From NCBI RefSeq assembly GCF_021018805.1, contig NW_026960607.1:4218501-4282500 (forward strand): a stretch of 64,000 nucleotides of DNA. The letters run 5' to 3'. How positions within the stretch are numbered: position 1 is the first letter of the stretch; each line of letters opens with the position of its first letter. The stretch comes from Prinia subflava (Eukaryota; Chordata; Aves; Passeriformes; Cisticolidae). A model generated the notes under the pieces. It was not told the origin of the DNA and did no database searches. It saw only the letters and a list, made by a program, of their open reading frames with translations. Of the stretch, positions 38,788 to 49,376 are shown piece after piece. The position numbers and the translations under genes are program-made.

Positions 38788-39350
38788 TGTCGGGATGCTC
38801 ACTGAGAGCCGACGGGCTCTATCACCGGCTAGCCCAGATACAGCGACAGACGTCGGCAAGGGTCAGCCTGCACGCAACGCAGGCAGGGCTGACTCCTGTG
38901 GGTTCTTGTCCTAAAGGGGCTCGTGTGAGCGATGGAAATTCGACAGGCAGTGGAACAAAAGGAGGAGACAAATTCCAGACGAACAGAGGGTTTATTAGAA
39001 ACACCTCCTCAGCCCGGGGCTGTCCGGGGGGAGGAGAGTGCAGTGGGTTTTTGTCAGGGGCGAGTCGGGGGGGGGCAAAGGGAGTGGTCAGCCATCGCTA
39101 GCCAACCAGGGTCAGCTGCTATGGGACCCAGGGGTAGGGGAACACAACTTGGACCAATCAGGAGAGAGTAGGAGGGGTTTCACCAAGGCTGAAAAAAATA
39201 AGACAGCTAACCGTATGCCGCATAACAGGTGCAGGTGCAGACAGAAGTCATGTGAGTTAAACAAAAGAACAATCAGGGGGTAGGGTACAGAGAATCAGAC
39301 GAGTACAAAAATATACAAAGCATAACCAATTAAATTAACACACTGCCACA
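38788..39350 (-). mobile_element. Solo LTR, ERVK-like, intact ends and target duplication
   Basis: On the minus strand it starts TGTGGCAGTGTG and ends GAGCATCCCGACA. AATAAACCCTC (complement near 38988-38998) is preceded by a GC-rich promoter-like region and followed by a U5 of about 200 bp. A perfect 6-bp duplication, GAGTTA, flanks it at 38782-38787 and 39351-39356. The perfect duplication and clean termini suggest a comparatively young insertion. It is much richer in CpG than its surroundings, which also suggests limited decay. The open frames inside (60 to 104 codons on both strands) are LTR artefacts. Confidence 0.93.
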
Positions 39351-39823
39351 GAGTTATGCACATTTTGTTTCAGAAATACACTAACTTGAATTGTTCCCTG
39401 TGGTGCCATCTCTTTGTACAATACACTGAAAGCAACAAGTAGTTTGTTTCTATAGATATTATTGTTTATATTTACAAGAAATAATGTGACAAAAAATGCT
39501 TCAAACAAACAAAAGTGCAAATATTTTTAAGGAAGAATGTTATTCACATACAGTTACATGCCAGTTCCTTTTGAAAAGATGTCTTTTATGAGGTAGTGTT
39601 ACTTTTCAGCATCAATAATTTCTGAGACCATCTAATAGATAATACGTGTTCCACTCTAAAAATATAGAAAAGTGTCCAGTTAGAGTAGAATATTATCAGA
39701 TTATTTCCTTAGGTTTCTTCACTAGAAGAGAAATAGCAATATCCATATTTAATAAATGATTGACCTAAATGTTTGCAAGATAGAAATTTCATGCTGTGCA
39801 TTCACTTATTTGTATAACCCTCA

Positions 39824-40157
39824 TGTGGGCCTGACATTGGTCTGAATTTAGGCTTCAGGCTCTGCCACTGTCTGTGTGAAAGGCAAGCGAGCAACTTTCT
39901 CATGTTAGCCTGAGAAATCTTAAAGAGGAATTCAAACAAACCTTGGGAAGTGAGAAACTATCTGCAGGTGGTGTTTTTCAACATGTTTACTGGAAAGAAA
40001 TATTTACAAAAGAGTGTAGACGCTGAATAACCAATCATGTTCTTTGTACCGAACTACTCTATAAAAGTAGAATTTAGAAGAATAAAGTTTGCTCTCATCT
40101 TTACCATCATGGAGAGTCATGTTGTTATTTCTGTGCCGTCCGAAAACCATAGCAACA
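39824..40157 (+). mobile_element. Solo LTR, ERVK-like, same family as 22184-22520
   Basis: It starts TGTGGGCCTGACATTGG and ends AAACCATAGCAACA, with CTCTATAAAAG then AATAAAGTTTGC inside. The flanking hexamers CCCTCA (39818-39823) and CCCCCA (40158-40163) are a target duplication with one mismatch. Its length is 334 bp. The sense is plus, opposite to its sister copy about 17.3 kb to the left. Confidence 0.92.
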
Positions 40158-40163
40158 CCCCCA

Positions 40164-41290
40164 TGTCTTTTTAATCAATACATTGCATGGCCATTTGGAA
40201 TCCAAGGAGATTTCTTGATTTAGATTTGCAGCCCAGCTTTTTATATCTACTTCTTGTGATAATTCTGGTTTATTCAGGCACATTTAGATAGCATTTGGCA
40301 AAGTGAGAAATGTTTGCAGCACATAAGGTGTCTCTCAGAGTAAGTACAACTTTTCTGGACCTCCTGTGGTAATTTTTCAGACTTGCTACAGAGATGCCTT
40401 AAGCTGGTGGTGAATTGATCAGGCTGATTGAGAACACCATGAGCTGGACCCCTCAGTTATCTTGCACCTGGCTCAAGAAAGGCTGGACAAGGAAATGATG
40501 TCTAGAGGGAAGTGGAGGTCTCGCAGCCTTCTGTTGATTCAGTGAGGCACAGAGGAGCACCCACAGCTCTGTACCAGCCATTGGCCTTGCTCTTTCTTCA
40601 TCCTGAAAAACAAGACTTGTTCCAAATCTGGTCCTTTAAGAAGACAAGGATGTGCACAAAGACTCTGGTGAGGCAGCCTTTACTGCTGTCTCAGTAGGTG
40701 GAGGAGGACTAAAGTGTTTATTTTACATCTTCTATCAATTATAAATTCAGACTGAAAGTAACCAAGACTGTCGTTAAGGCCTATTTGCATATTAAATTTC
40801 ACACCCTTCACAATGCAAACAATGAATTAAATGAGACATGTAAAACATGTTTGACCAAAGTCACCAAACCCCCCACCTTTAACATATGGTTGTTCCATCC
40901 AGTTGGGAAGGGCTAAAAAAATCTATAGTAGAAAAAGAAGGAGGTTGCAGGGCAAAAAGAGAGATGAGGAAACAGGTCTGTTTTCTCAGGATCAGTAGGT
41001 GGACTGTGTCTGTCCTCCTCCACTGTGGGAATGCCTTTAGGTGAGCTTTGCATATCCAATGGCATTGGAATAGACCTGGGAATATTAATTTATACATATA
41101 CAGCACTAATAGATGTCTGATACTATACCTCCTACTTCAATACATATTAACATTCTCTAGTTAGCACATTTGTCATTAGCAATCCTGAATGTGCTTTCCT
41201 GTTTCTTCAACAAACCATCCTTTTTATGAATCTAGAGTTTGTAAGTTCTTACTGAACTTAGCTAGCACAGTGCCAGATTGGTAAAATGCA
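40164..41290. other. Unique DNA, no gene seen
   Basis: No repeat or gene was recognised. A GC-balanced patch at about 40380-40700 holds a 61-codon plus-strand frame of no known family. The string 'aagttcttactgaact' at about 41241-41256 recurs just beyond the next LTR. Confidence 0.55.
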
Positions 41291-41831
41291 TGTGCAAGTT
41301 TTGGCTAGGGTAGGGTTAATTTTCTTCACAGTAGCTGGTTAGGGGCTGTGTTTTGGATTTCTGCTGGAAACACTGTTTATAGTATACAGATGTTCTTGGT
41401 TTTACTGAGCAGGGCTTGCACAGATCCAAGGTCCTTTCTGCTTCTTGTACTGTCCACCAGCAGGGACTTGGGGTGCACAAGATGATGGGAGAGGACACAT
41501 CAGGGACAGCTGACCCCATCTGACCAGAGGGATATTCCATGCAATATGGCATCACGTTCAGGATATAAAGATAGGAAAAGAAGGAAGAAGAGGGAGATGT
41601 TCAATATGATGGTGTTTGTCCTCCCTAGCAATCATTACACAATGGGAAATGGAGAATGAATTGTTTGGTTTTTTTGCTTGCATGCCCAGCTTTTGCTTTA
41701 CCTATTAAATTGCCTTTATCTCAACCCACAGGTTTCCCTACTTTCCAGGTCTCTCTCCCATCCCATTGGTGGGTGAGTGAACAAGTGGCTGTGTGGTGCT
41801 TATTTGCCTGCTGGGGTTGAGCCACACCACA
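41291..41831 (+). mobile_element. Solo LTR, avian ERVL type
   Basis: The sequence follows the well-known bird ERVL LTR: 'ggctagggtagggttaat' then 'ttcttcacagtagctgg', 'gacagctgaccccatctgac', 'gggatattccatgcaatatg', a TATA box (GGATATAAAGA), and the poly(A) region 'tttacctattaaattgc' with 'tttatctcaacccac'. It ends near 'ggttgagccacaccaca'. The left border is the least sure, at 41291 or a few bases later. It lies in sense orientation with no internal region. Confidence 0.92.
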
Positions 41832-43204
41832 CTATTTGTCAATCAGTGCTTGTGCAAGTTCTTACTGAACTCAACCAGGCCAATAAAGTTGAATCGACCA
41901 TAAATAGAAATTAAGCCAAGCCACACGCAGCCCTTCTCATGTCTGAATACAGCTGCAATGCTCGGGGGTTTATTTTCTGCCAAAATTTAATAGCCTTAAT
42001 GCAACAGCTTCCCTGGGTGCACTTTAGAGGGTCTGTTGTACAGAGGGACTACTGGGTTACATGAACTGCTCTGGCCCACCCTGCACAGTGGGACTGCTGA
42101 TGTTTCCTATCACCTAAACACCTTTTCCTCAGGGTTTATGGCTTCAGTTATTCAGAGATTTTGATATGAAATGTGAAATGCAAAGCATTAGGAAAACTCC
42201 TTATTCCTAGTCTAAGGACTATTTCATCAGCCTAACTAGTCAAAAAAACCAATCTTAGTTAAAAAAAAAAAAAAAGAAAAAAAAAAAGAAAAAAAAGGAA
42301 CAATTCAGTACTTGGATAGGACGGGATCCAAAAGGATCCTTTCTCGTAAATGAAGGAATCTGATTGACAAATATGGGTAGTAACCAGAAATTAATGAGTT
42401 TAAGATTCAGAAAATAGATTCAATCATCTCAGACAGTCCACAGCCTGAAAATACCCTTAATATTTTGTAATGATGGGTTTGTTAAACATCTGATGTTTCT
42501 TTTTAAAATTAGTGCCCATGTTGTTATATTATGCTATCTCAGTGCTGTTTCTGACAAAATGTAGGTGGCGCAAATGGATAATAACATTGTAAGTTAATAA
42601 CAATTTAGTTGGAAGGCAGAGAAATAAAATGGCTAAGAAAAAAGATAGCTAATGTTAACTTTTCAAAATAAAAAAAATGTTCAGCTTGGGTTTGAATCGG
42701 GTTTGAACCTGTTCTTATATTTTTAAAAAATAACTGTTTTCTATTCACTAGTTTTGCACAAAAGGGAAAAAGATTTTCTGTGATGAAATATAGAAAATCT
42801 TCCATATTATTAATTGAATTAAAGGGAAGATGTTCTAATGAAAATAATTTATTTGCTTTGAAGCTAGTGTTCAAGCTGATACTGGAAATGGATGGCAATA
42901 AACAGGGAAAACTTATCACTTTATCACTTTATTCATGAAAGAACTAATTTATCTTACCAATTAGTAATTTCAGGGGGTGGCTGTAATTCATATATCTTAA
43001 AATAGTTTTATTTAAATATAAGTTGGTTGGAGGGAGATAAGAGTATTTTTCTCCACACTATTATATCCCTTATTTATAGTCAATATACAAAGCAAACATA
43101 GGAATTTGGTTTTTTCTTACTTTCTTTCTGAGCAGCCTTTGGAATTGACCCAGGGTTTTTGACATAAAAATGGCCCATTTCAGCTGCAAAGAACTGTTGT
43201 GAGT
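41832..43204. other. Unique AT-rich DNA with A-rich tract
   Basis: No gene was recognised. An interrupted poly(A) tract lies at about 42258-42297. The 104-codon minus-strand frame at 42605-42919 is AT-rich and carries no motif. Confidence 0.6.
42258..42297. repeat. A-rich low-complexity tract
   Basis: About 40 bases of A interrupted by single G residues. It could be the tail of an old retroposed sequence, but no element body is recognisable next to it. Confidence 0.85.
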
Positions 43205-43340
43205 TGATCTCAGCCAGCATCTGGGCACCCACACAGCTATTCAATCCCCCCACCCCAGCAGTAGGTGGGGAGACAGAAGGAAGAGCAAATTCAGTAAAAA
43301 TCCTGGGTCAAAATACAGTCAGTTTAATAAGAGCTTTACC
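43205..43340 (-). mobile_element. Fragment of an avian ERVL LTR (3' part), diverged
   Basis: On the plus strand the order 'cagccagcatctgggcacc', a C/G-rich stretch, 'cctgggtcaaaatacagtc' and 'agtttaataagagctttacc' parallels the reverse complement of the 3' end of the ERVL LTR seen complete at 41291-41831. Only the end of that LTR is present and it is clearly more diverged, so it is an older insertion, in minus orientation. Confidence 0.62.
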
Positions 43341-43435
43341 AAGAGTTATAAGTTCTTCCTAACAAGAATGTGGTGCTGGTCCCTGTCTGAGTATAAAAGG
43401 ACTGTGCTCTGAAGTTTTGTGGTAGCTGTACTATC

Positions 43436-43760
43436 ACCGTGGAGGCCTAGCCAGAAAACAGACTGGGGACACAGATCTGGGTGCATCAGAGCATGCCGGG
43501 CAGAAGACACGGTTTATTTACAAAAACCTACTTTTATACTTTTTCTATGAGGCCTGTGGATTGGAGGAAGGAATTCCCACCTCCACACCACATTGGTCCA
43601 GGAGGCTGTCATTCAACCTCCCCTTCTCTTGGAGAAAGCGTTCATAACATTGCCAATATTTACAAAACATGGTCCTGTGTTTACAATTCACCAGCGTGAG
43701 AAACTGCACATTTCTCCTTTAATATGAACGCTCAGCAAACCAGGAAAATTCATGGCAACA
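43436..43760 (-). mobile_element. LTR-like element flanked by a 10-bp direct repeat
   Basis: On the minus strand it starts TGTTGCCATGAATTTTCC and carries AATAAACCG (complement near 43513-43521) toward its far end, the layout of a short LTR. Exact copies of CTGTACTATC flank it at 43426-43435 and 43761-43770. Ten base pairs is longer than the 4-6 bp that retroviral integrases normally duplicate, and with these borders the far end reads CCACGGT rather than ending in CA. Either the true LTR end lies inside the repeat or the insertion mechanism is unusual. The family is recognised only as an ERV-type LTR. Confidence 0.72.
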
Positions 43761-43770
43761 CTGTACTATC

Positions 43771-46700
43771 GTTCATGAATTTTAAAACTTAAAAGTATTA
43801 TAAGTGAAAAAATAGCTCTTGATTTTAGATGTAGATTAATGACAAGCCATTTATTTTTATATTTTTTTTCCATAAGGGGGCAAGAGAGAGTTTCTATTAG
43901 GCTTGTCAAACAGCATATGAAGTGGGGGCTGGATATGAAGTGCTGTATATTGCTTGTATGCTAAGAGATCAGCTATACATTTTTCAAATGAAACATGGAG
44001 TTAACTGGGACTTCTGACATTAATTTTTTTCCTTATCATGTACCTCATAGAATAGAGCAGCATGAATGTGCTTGAAGCAAAGTTCAGCATAAAGAACAAA
44101 CATATGGAATAAAGTCTAGAACCATAAATCAAAACACCTCTTCTTCTCATGCCCCTTAAACTCTGATTCCAGAAATGCTTGCCTTTTTTTCCTACTTTTA
44201 ACATCATAAGCTAAAAAGAATATCACCCCACTCAAAAGTTTGCCTTACCTCCAGCAAAGATCATGATAGTAAGTGACCCTCTTACTTGAGTGTTGATACA
44301 GGTCATCCTTTTCAACACAAATGCTATGAGTGGGGAATTATTTTAAGTGGCAAGGAGGGCCTGGGGTTCAAGACTTTCCCTCAGATACAGCAAATCAAAC
44401 TTGCTTTTCAACACAATCAGAGGCAACTTTGGGCTGAGACACTTCCTAGCTCTGGATTTGAAGTTCAGCAATTCTCTAGTCTCTTGTTGGGGGACAGTGA
44501 AATCCCAGACTGTGACTTCTGCTTCTAGAGCTGTTTTATGTATCAGACACGTGAATAAAATGTGTGCTTGAGCCTGGCATTAGGATTGTATGGCTTATAG
44601 AAGTTTGGTTATCAGATGACTCATGTCAGCATTTGTTTTATTTCTAAATCTCTGTTGTTTTAGTTTAATTGCAGATCTGTTGAGCTTTGGTTTTAAGTTT
44701 TTCATCCAAGACTCAGTTTCATTATAGGTCAGTTTAAAATCAACAATAAAACTCCATCTGCTGACAGGAGATGCAGGAATTTCTTTTGAAGAAGCTATGT
44801 TCTGGCCAGGCTGCACAACAACTGTCCTACTCCTGTTTGGATTTAAACCATAGTTCTCATGCTAGAGTTTCTCATCAAGTTGTTTTCAAACACAGAATGA
44901 ACTCTGTCCTCAGGAACTTATTTGGAGCATGCAAATGTGCAGCAAAAAAAGGCATGTCTTTCATCTTTGCCTGTGAAAATGAAGTTCTCCCTGTGCTTAG
45001 TTTCTGAACAAGAAGCTCTCATCTTCTTGGGCTATTATATGCTACATGTGTTAAGTTTGGAAATGCATTCTTACCAGCCTTTACTGGACACATGGAGAAC
45101 AGTTTTTGATAGAAAGCAAATGACATTGACTAAAAGTACAGTACTGCATGCATAGTTCTTATTTTATTTTTTATCTGTGTGTATTGTTTTGATTTTTAGA
45201 GTGTTTTCTACAAAAGGACTGTGGTATTAAGTGTTACCCATGTAAATACAGATTTGAGAAAATGCTTTAACATTAGAATATAGTTTATCTGAAAAGTTCC
45301 CACAATAGTTTAACACAGTTTGGGTTTTTTTTTAATGACTGTAGAAGCCTCCTACTCCTTATAAAATGCTTGTTACATTAATTATGGAGTCTGTTAGACA
45401 ACTGATTTCCCCCATATCAAAACAAAGGAAATATTTCTGAGAACATGAGACAGTTTCTGAAAATCAGTATCTGTGCATATCAGTTACCATGCAAACTAGT
45501 ACTATTGTACTCTGACAAAATCAACAGGCAATTAACTAATTAGTGTTTGTTTCTCAATATGTATGAAGCACATGGATAGGAAGAAAACTGGCTACAAAAA
45601 AAATTCAAAACAGCACATGCTATGTAATAGAAAACAAGCTTTGAAAGGTCTACAAGTCCAGAGAAAGAAAAATGCTTTAATTCATGCCATGACTAACTCT
45701 TTCAGCGCTGTTTGTACACAGCCCTTTTCTAGAGAAAAATGGACTTTATTAATCCTTCTGTCATTAGCTCTTTACACCTTTTGTCATAATGTTATTGGCA
45801 TACCAGTTGTTTTCTCCATATATTTTCAGTACTTCATTTTTAATTCACCGAGATGGAGCTTCACTTTGTTGTATATGCTTCAGGCACTAATAGAATTAAA
45901 TATACTTAAATTAGATTAAATATATTAATTGAACATTATATTAAATATAATTAAATTAGATTTCTCAATCAAATAAGATACTTAGATGTTTTTGGTAAGA
46001 ATGATATGCATTTCTTACATGGAGATAACTTACTGTCAGAGAGCAACTATATTTCTGTTCATCAGTAATATATTTGCAGAGAAGAAGATTCAAAATTCTC
46101 CCTACACACAAAGGTGATGGCTTGGCATCTCTTGTAAATTAAAGTTTGTTGGGCATAGGTTTAGTTTTGCACATCTGAGAGTAAATATATGTAAACACAC
46201 CACCACAGTGAAATTGTGAACACAAATGCAATGAACATTTAACAAGTAAACACTCTATGCAGTTTTTAAAAGTTTTAACATTGGAGTGAGCAACATAGAA
46301 CCATGATGGATGAACTGGATCCAATATGCTGTCATATTAAACAAACAAACAAACAAAACCCAACAAAAAAACAAAAAAGAAAATACTTATGGAAAAGTTC
46401 AGATGCAGTGATACATCTTCTAACTGATGCACATGAATTCTAGTTCCCTTTGAATCAACTGGAAAAAAAGAAAAGTTCTGGTTCAAAGAAGCATAAATTA
46501 TATATCTGCATCTTTTCAGTTGACTCTGCTATTCCTTTATAAAATGTATCTTTTAATGACTTTTTGAATTATCATTAGTACATTAAGAAAAACTGTAAAA
46601 CTTTAAACTGAGCCTAACTTTAGATCCCATTAAAAACCATATCTTTCTGTCTGAGCCCTATTTCCTAGAAAATGTAAGAGTTAGTGCTCTTTCCCACAAT

Positions 46701-47129
46701 TCTGTAGGATGGGTAATAGCTCTGCTCTTACATTGCCTTTTTTGTAACCTGCTGCACACAATACCTGCCACATCATTAATCTCAACAACTTTTTGGGACC
46801 TAGATTCTGAAGCAGGTTCCCTTCTAAGGAGCCTTCCTGTGATGAGTAAATGTGTTAAAAGATCTCAGTGTATTCCAACAGGTTTTTGACTTGAGGAGGA
46901 AAGGAAAGATTGCAGAAAATGTTTCCTCAAAAGCAGTAACGCACATACTTAAGTAATTTCTAATGATTGGAATGAAGAGGAAAATGGATTTGTATACAGC
47001 AAGGATATTCTTTGTGTTCTCTGCATGAATTATTAACTAAAACGTTATTTCTAAGAATACTTACAATGTTGCCACAATCACAATAAAAATGCCTCATCAA
47101 AGAAGCTACAAGATTGGACAGTGAAATAT
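43771..47129. other. Unique AT-rich DNA, no gene seen
   Basis: No repeat or gene was recognised. An AACA microsatellite lies at about 46341-46357 and ATTAAATA low complexity at 45895-45962. The 118-codon plus-strand frame at 45563-45919 ends in a hydrophobic AT-rich stretch with no family signature. Confidence 0.58.
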
Positions 47130-47345
47130 TTATTTGAGGATAGTTGCTCTAGCTTTCAAAGACTTGAATGTAAACCAGTTCAAGTATCTGAAAAATTCAA
47201 CATCCTCCCAGTGGTCTTCAATAAAATTCAGCTGTGCTAGACCAAGAAATTGAAGAATTAAGATGCTACTCACATAATCTTTATTCCATTCTGTTTGAGT
47301 ATTGTTTTCTGTGTCCAGAACTATTACAGTCTCCCAATCTTTGAT
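47130..47345 (-). other. Candidate exon (internal 47274-47345, or terminal to stop at 47130)
   Basis: On the minus strand a good acceptor (tttttttatttctgtag) ends at 47346 and a strong donor (gtgagt) starts at 47273. The 72 nt between them are 24 open codons in phase 0, beginning IKDWETVIVLDTENN and ending WNKDY. If the donor is ignored the same frame runs on to a TAA at 47130-47132, 71 codons in all, with an AATAAA overlapping the stop. The composition (W, D, E, N and T with few low-complexity runs) is more protein-like than the other chance frames here. No family was recognised and no phase-compatible partner exon was found on this strand nearby. Confidence 0.25.
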
Positions 47346-48354
47346 CTACAGAAATAAAAAAACCTTTGAAAGAGTAAAATACAATAGACATTCCCCAAAT
47401 GGGTCTGTTCACCCTTTTCTACCACAAACTTTTGCTTACCCCTCAAACCCTAAGGACTTTCACCACTGCTAGAACACCATGTGCCGTTGAATAACCTTTC
47501 TCTCAGCTACTGAGGCTGTTTCCATGTGGGCATGGAAATGGTGTGAGGATTGATGTGTTCTACTTAAGAAGTTGCTTTTGGTTGGTTTGTTTATTTTTAA
47601 TGAGTTGTATAAGTTGGCAAAGCTGCACACTACTGGGCAGTAATTTTTCTGAGGGTTTTGGCTTCTTTGAACTGTCATTGTGTATTGAAATAATATGTAT
47701 TTGTAGTGGCTAACAGTGGGACTATGAGAAAGAACACCCACACGGCTTCTTTTCTAAAACCTGGATTCTTGTTATGTGATATTTGCATTACCCAGAACAT
47801 GCTATGTGTCTGCATATAATTAGACCAGGAAGAGAATTTTTTTTTTGGTCAGTCATCCACCTAAATCTTAATAAGGCACTAGATCTCTTGGGGACTTAGT
47901 GAACAAAGGTTTCTCCTGGGAACAAACAACCTCTAAGCTTTAGCTTTATTTTCAGGACTTTGGGGAGAAGGAAGAATGCAAAAGATTGGGTATCTGTGTT
48001 AACTATTTTACATGACAACAAATAGTTACTAACTTATTCCTGAAAACTCTATCGTAATTATAATAGCAATTATGGAGTAATTAAGAGCATCATAAGGGAC
48101 AGCTACAGCAAAATTGTTTTGAAAGCTAACCTGTTTTTAACCAGGTATGTAAGTTAATACATACTTACCCCTATAGGCAAAGCCTAATGTATGAATGTTG
48201 GTTTGTGGGGATCCAAAGCCACAGATGCTGTAGTCAGACTTTGTGAAATAACTCCTCTGTCAGTACATTCTGTGTAAAATAAAGATGCATTTCATCAGTC
48301 TTAATAACCAGCACAACTCACTTAGGGCTTTTGTTTTGATTTATAGAGTGATAC
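47346..48354. other. Unique AT-rich DNA, no gene seen
   Basis: Nothing recognised. The 90-codon minus-strand frame at 47469-47741 shows no motif. Confidence 0.6.
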
Positions 48355-48762
48355 TGTTAGCGTAGGAAAACATATAACCACACGAAGGCGATCATATGCG
48401 GTTCTTTATTCAAGCGCGCGGGACACAGGGGTGATGATACACCCAAATCTGATGTCCAAAGAATACAGAGTCGATTTGTGATTTTTATAGTTTAAATTAT
48501 ACACATGTTAACTAACCCCCACCCCTAGATACTGATTATCCTATTCCTTAGTTACTATCTTAAATCATACCTACGCTTCTACCCTGATCCACACTTGATT
48601 TGGTTAAAACAATGCTTCTCAATTATCCCCTGAGTTGCAGTCACACTTGATTCGGTCATTACAATAGCATGGAGCTGTTTGCAGAAGCTGACGCTTGTTC
48701 CGAGCTGAGCTGCGTCATGTTCCAGTTGTACGTTCTCTACTTTCCTCCCCCCATACATACCT
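48355..48762 (-). mobile_element. Probable solo LTR, about 400 bp
   Basis: On the minus strand 'cccgcgcgcttgaataaag' gives an AATAAA just after a GC-rich R-like stretch, and the sequence ends CCTACGCTAACA, a proper CA terminus. Upstream is a short block rich in G near the other end (complement 'tttcctccccccatacata'). The outer border at about 48762 is approximate, and no target duplication was confirmed. Confidence 0.72.
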
Positions 48763-49308
48763 CAACTTAACCTTGTGGTTAATTTATACAGAAATTATAT
48801 TTTTTAACCCTCTACCAACAATACTATAGCATTTGTTCTTTAGCATGAGCAAATGCAGGTTTCTAGAGTTACTTGTGTGAGTGATATTACAGCAATCAAA
48901 GCAATGAATGTGTGGCAGGCTCGGTCTTCAGATAAATTGTTATTATAGGTTTTTTTAAAGGTTTCATTGTGGTTTGAAAATCATTGTCTTCCACTCCCTA
49001 AACAGTCGATGAGTTTTGTCAAGTGTGGGAAGAAAACTGACCTTTACACATTAATACTTACTACAGGCAGACCTAAATGAAAATCTGAGCATATTTACAT
49101 AAGTTATTGACTGACCTTTCCTTTCTTTTCTGTATCTTGAAAACTTTGACAGGGTGTTCTTTTTCATGTAGTATTGTGTTGTCAGGTTTGGTTACATTTT
49201 CACCAGCAGGTAAAGACGGATGCCATACCTTTTAAATCAAGAATTGTACCTCGGTTATCTTTAATCAATTCGGAATAAATTGATGAATTGATTTTCCAAG
49301 ACCCCCAT
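48763..49308. other. Unique AT-rich DNA, no gene seen
   Basis: Nothing recognised in this short stretch between the LTR and a CR1 scrap. Confidence 0.6.
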
Positions 49309-49376
49309 TCATAGAATGTCCTGAATTAGAAGGGATCCCAAAGATCATTGAGTCCAGCGCCTGGCCCAGGACATGC
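49309..49376 (-). mobile_element. CR1 LINE scrap, 3' terminus
   Basis: 'tcatagaatgtcctgaatt', 'agaagggatcccaaagatca' and 'agtccagcgcctggccc' match the reverse complement of the CR1 3' end. Only about 70 bp remain. Confidence 0.78.
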
